A DNA stretch of 64,000 nt, from the NCBI RefSeq assembly GCF_032854445.1, contig NC_088307.1, positions 2,106,001 to 2,170,000 of the forward strand, given 5' to 3'. Origin of the DNA: Liolophura sinensis. Taxonomy: Eukaryota > Mollusca > Polyplacophora > Chitonida > Chitonidae. The position numbers and the translations under genes were made by a program. The notes under the pieces were generated by a model. It worked only from the letters and a program-made list of their open reading frames with translations, was not told the DNA's origin and made no database searches. Below, in pieces: positions 57,801 through 60,800 of the stretch (position 1 is its first letter; each line of letters opens with the position of its first letter).

Positions 57801-60800
57801 GTTTGGACTGGTCAGGTTGACGATGGTGTTAGCAGTCGCAGCACACACAGCAGCATGCAGGCAGCCCAGTGTGATGGTGACAATCTGTTCCAGCCTCTCT
57901 GAGGTCAAAGGTTCAAGGACAGGAAGCGAGAAGGCTCGCCACACTACCGCCACATCGTTCAGCAGGGTTTGAAAACTGAGACAGTAACACAGAAAATTTA
58001 TACTAGGCAAACATTTAACACAGTCATTTTACTACAGAAATTGAAATAAGATAAAAAACAAGCAAATAGCTGTGACATACTCTAAACAAAAAAAAACTTT
58101 CTCTTATATAACATACTTAGCCCCCAGCTAGAGAAAAAAATAATCCAATGTCTTAGGTAGATTAGGCCATACTTTAAAAATTCTTTGTTGGGTATAACGC
58201 AACCTTACCAGGAAATAAAAGTCGGTCAGTAGGGAATTCTTTCTTATTTTTTTTTTTCTTTTTAAATTCTGGCTAATGAAAAAGACTTTAAAGAAATTAA
58301 CACTGATAATCCTAATTAACACATTAAGGTTTTCTTTTTCAGAGAGCTGGTTAGGTTATGCCTAACAGACATATTTTTAGTGATGGCCTTACCTGTTTCG
58401 CGCCGTCAGAGCTTCAGACAGGGTCTTCGGGACGGCCAAAGGTCGTCCAGACAATGCCAGCTCACAGTCACTGATATTGCGCTTCAGAAATGGCAGCTTC
58501 AAACAAACGCTAATCAAGATGTCCGCTCCGTGCAGGCTGATCAGATTAGCGCAGTTCTTCCTGCCAAACAGCTGTTTTATCTCTTCTCCGGGTTCCACCA
58601 CATGTAAGATGGTCAAGTCTCCGTCTTTGTTAATTGTCTCCGTCTGTGTGTCGCCATGGGAACGGGACAGACTCTGTGCATCGTTAAACACGGCGGTCAG
58701 CTGGTCAAAGATGTTATTGCCAGTGTCGAGCCGTGGTCTCTTCTGTTTTGAGGGTACGTCTTCTGATTCTAGCAGACAAATGAGAAACAACAGAATGTTG
58801 TGGAGCACTTAAAAGAAAAGACAACACAAGGCCAAATTTATACATGCATCAATAAAGTGTCCAACAAGAAGTTAAATTTTCATTTTTGTGACGTTGCACA
58901 CCCTTCATATCACAGTCCAAAGTGAGCAAAATTTCGCACATTGAAAAAATCGAAAGAACCACTGTCAATAAGTGCTTGGTGGGAATCTGAATGCAAGTTT
59001 GGATAGTTGTGTACGATTTCTCAGTTACTGGTGGAAGACAAGTGACCTTCAGCAAACTTTATGTAAGCCCACTTCAGCAGCCCTAATAAAAACTTACTGG
59101 CACCAACACCAAGAGACAGCTTGAATCCCTGTCCTTCTGTGGGATTGAACCGACACCTTTTGATCAATAGCCAAACATGTTTACCACAACCCTACCTGGG
59201 GCTCCACTCTCAGCCATTACTTGTGGGGGAAGCTGGGGTACCTTCAACAGACCCACAAATGTCACGATGTCAGACTTCACCAGGCAGCCTTCTCCGATAC
59301 ATAAGCCTTGTATCAACATCATTATCGTTTTCTGTACAAAAACACAGAAACATATTTTTAAGTAATATTACAATTTGTGATAGCTTTTTTTCACTAATTG
59401 CAGCATAGAGCAATGTTGATTTTTGTCTAAGAAAAAAAGAATTCGAAAACACCCAAACCTTTGAAACATAAATATTTGAGACTCCTCAAGGAACTTGAGG
59501 AAATACTTCAGTTTTCCACAGCTGGACTTATGTGAAGAATTTTTGTTACTATGCATGTAAGTTTGGCATGTATGACATTTCACTTTAACTATTAACATGG
59601 GGATCCAAAGCACTTCATAAATACATATAGTTTAATCTGAATATTCATGTATGCACTGGTGTTCTTAGATTAAACACATTTCTAAATTAGAGGATACTTT
59701 CTTGTGATCCTTCACTTCTCTGTATCGACACATTATAACATGTTATACCTGTGATAGGGTTGCAGACTTTGAATACTGAAGCCTGTCCAATAAATATTTC
59801 ATCAGCACCTTAGTGGCAGAAGTCACTGTGGCCAGAGAGGATTTACAAACTGAAAGTGAAAGTAAGATATGTGATATCAACACCAAGAATTAACAATGTT
59901 TTGAGCATATACATGTAATAAAGTATACAAGTGCACCTCATGCACATCCACTGATTTCAACGACACTGGTTTAAATCTAAATTGTGACGTATGCATGAAT
60001 TTTTTTTTTCACTGGTGTGTTGTTTTATGCTGTACTAAGAGCATAAACTTGTTAATATGGCTTCCAGAATACGATGGAAGGTCAAAACTGGGCAATGAAA
60101 CCTTAACTCTTTGGAAAGGTATCATAATGATGTGTAGGCATTCTCCTTGAAAGCCAGGAAGAACATAACATGATCTGGATTCAAAAAGGTGGCCTCATTA
60201 GTGAGAGACTACAATAATCTTTACCTCAGCCAAATCGCCTCAGTCACCTCGAGAGAATAGTCCCAATGACAATGTGATGAGACTCTAATATTTCCCTTTT
60301 CGTCAGGTTTATCGGTACACTTAGGAAACCAGTGCCCAGTGTAAGCCCCTGACTTTTACCACATACCTGACAGACATTCTGACTAAAAGCTGCAGCCAAA
60401 CTTGTGAGAACTTTATTTTTAGAGTATGCAGTGCAGCAAAGGCTGTGACAGTCAGAGCGAGTTTTAACCATCTGAGACTATAAGAGAAAGAGAGAGAGCC
60501 TGGCAGACAGAACATCTGCAGTATCAGACTTTGGAGCCATTTGGTGTGAACTTACTTCCACTGGCAGACGCGGCCAGGTAATGTGAGGACAAGGCCACCA
60601 GGGATGAGTAGAAACTCTCATACTCTTCTGAACTCTCCAAGATCTGGGCCTCACTGTAAAACAAACAGAAAGCCCATATGAATACCTGATTGGACAAAAA
60701 ACTTCACACTTCATTTTGATTTTTTTATTGATGGTTAATGTCATTCTCAGGAACATCATGCAGTTTTATTGTTGCAGGAACACTGGGGTAGGCTTGTAAG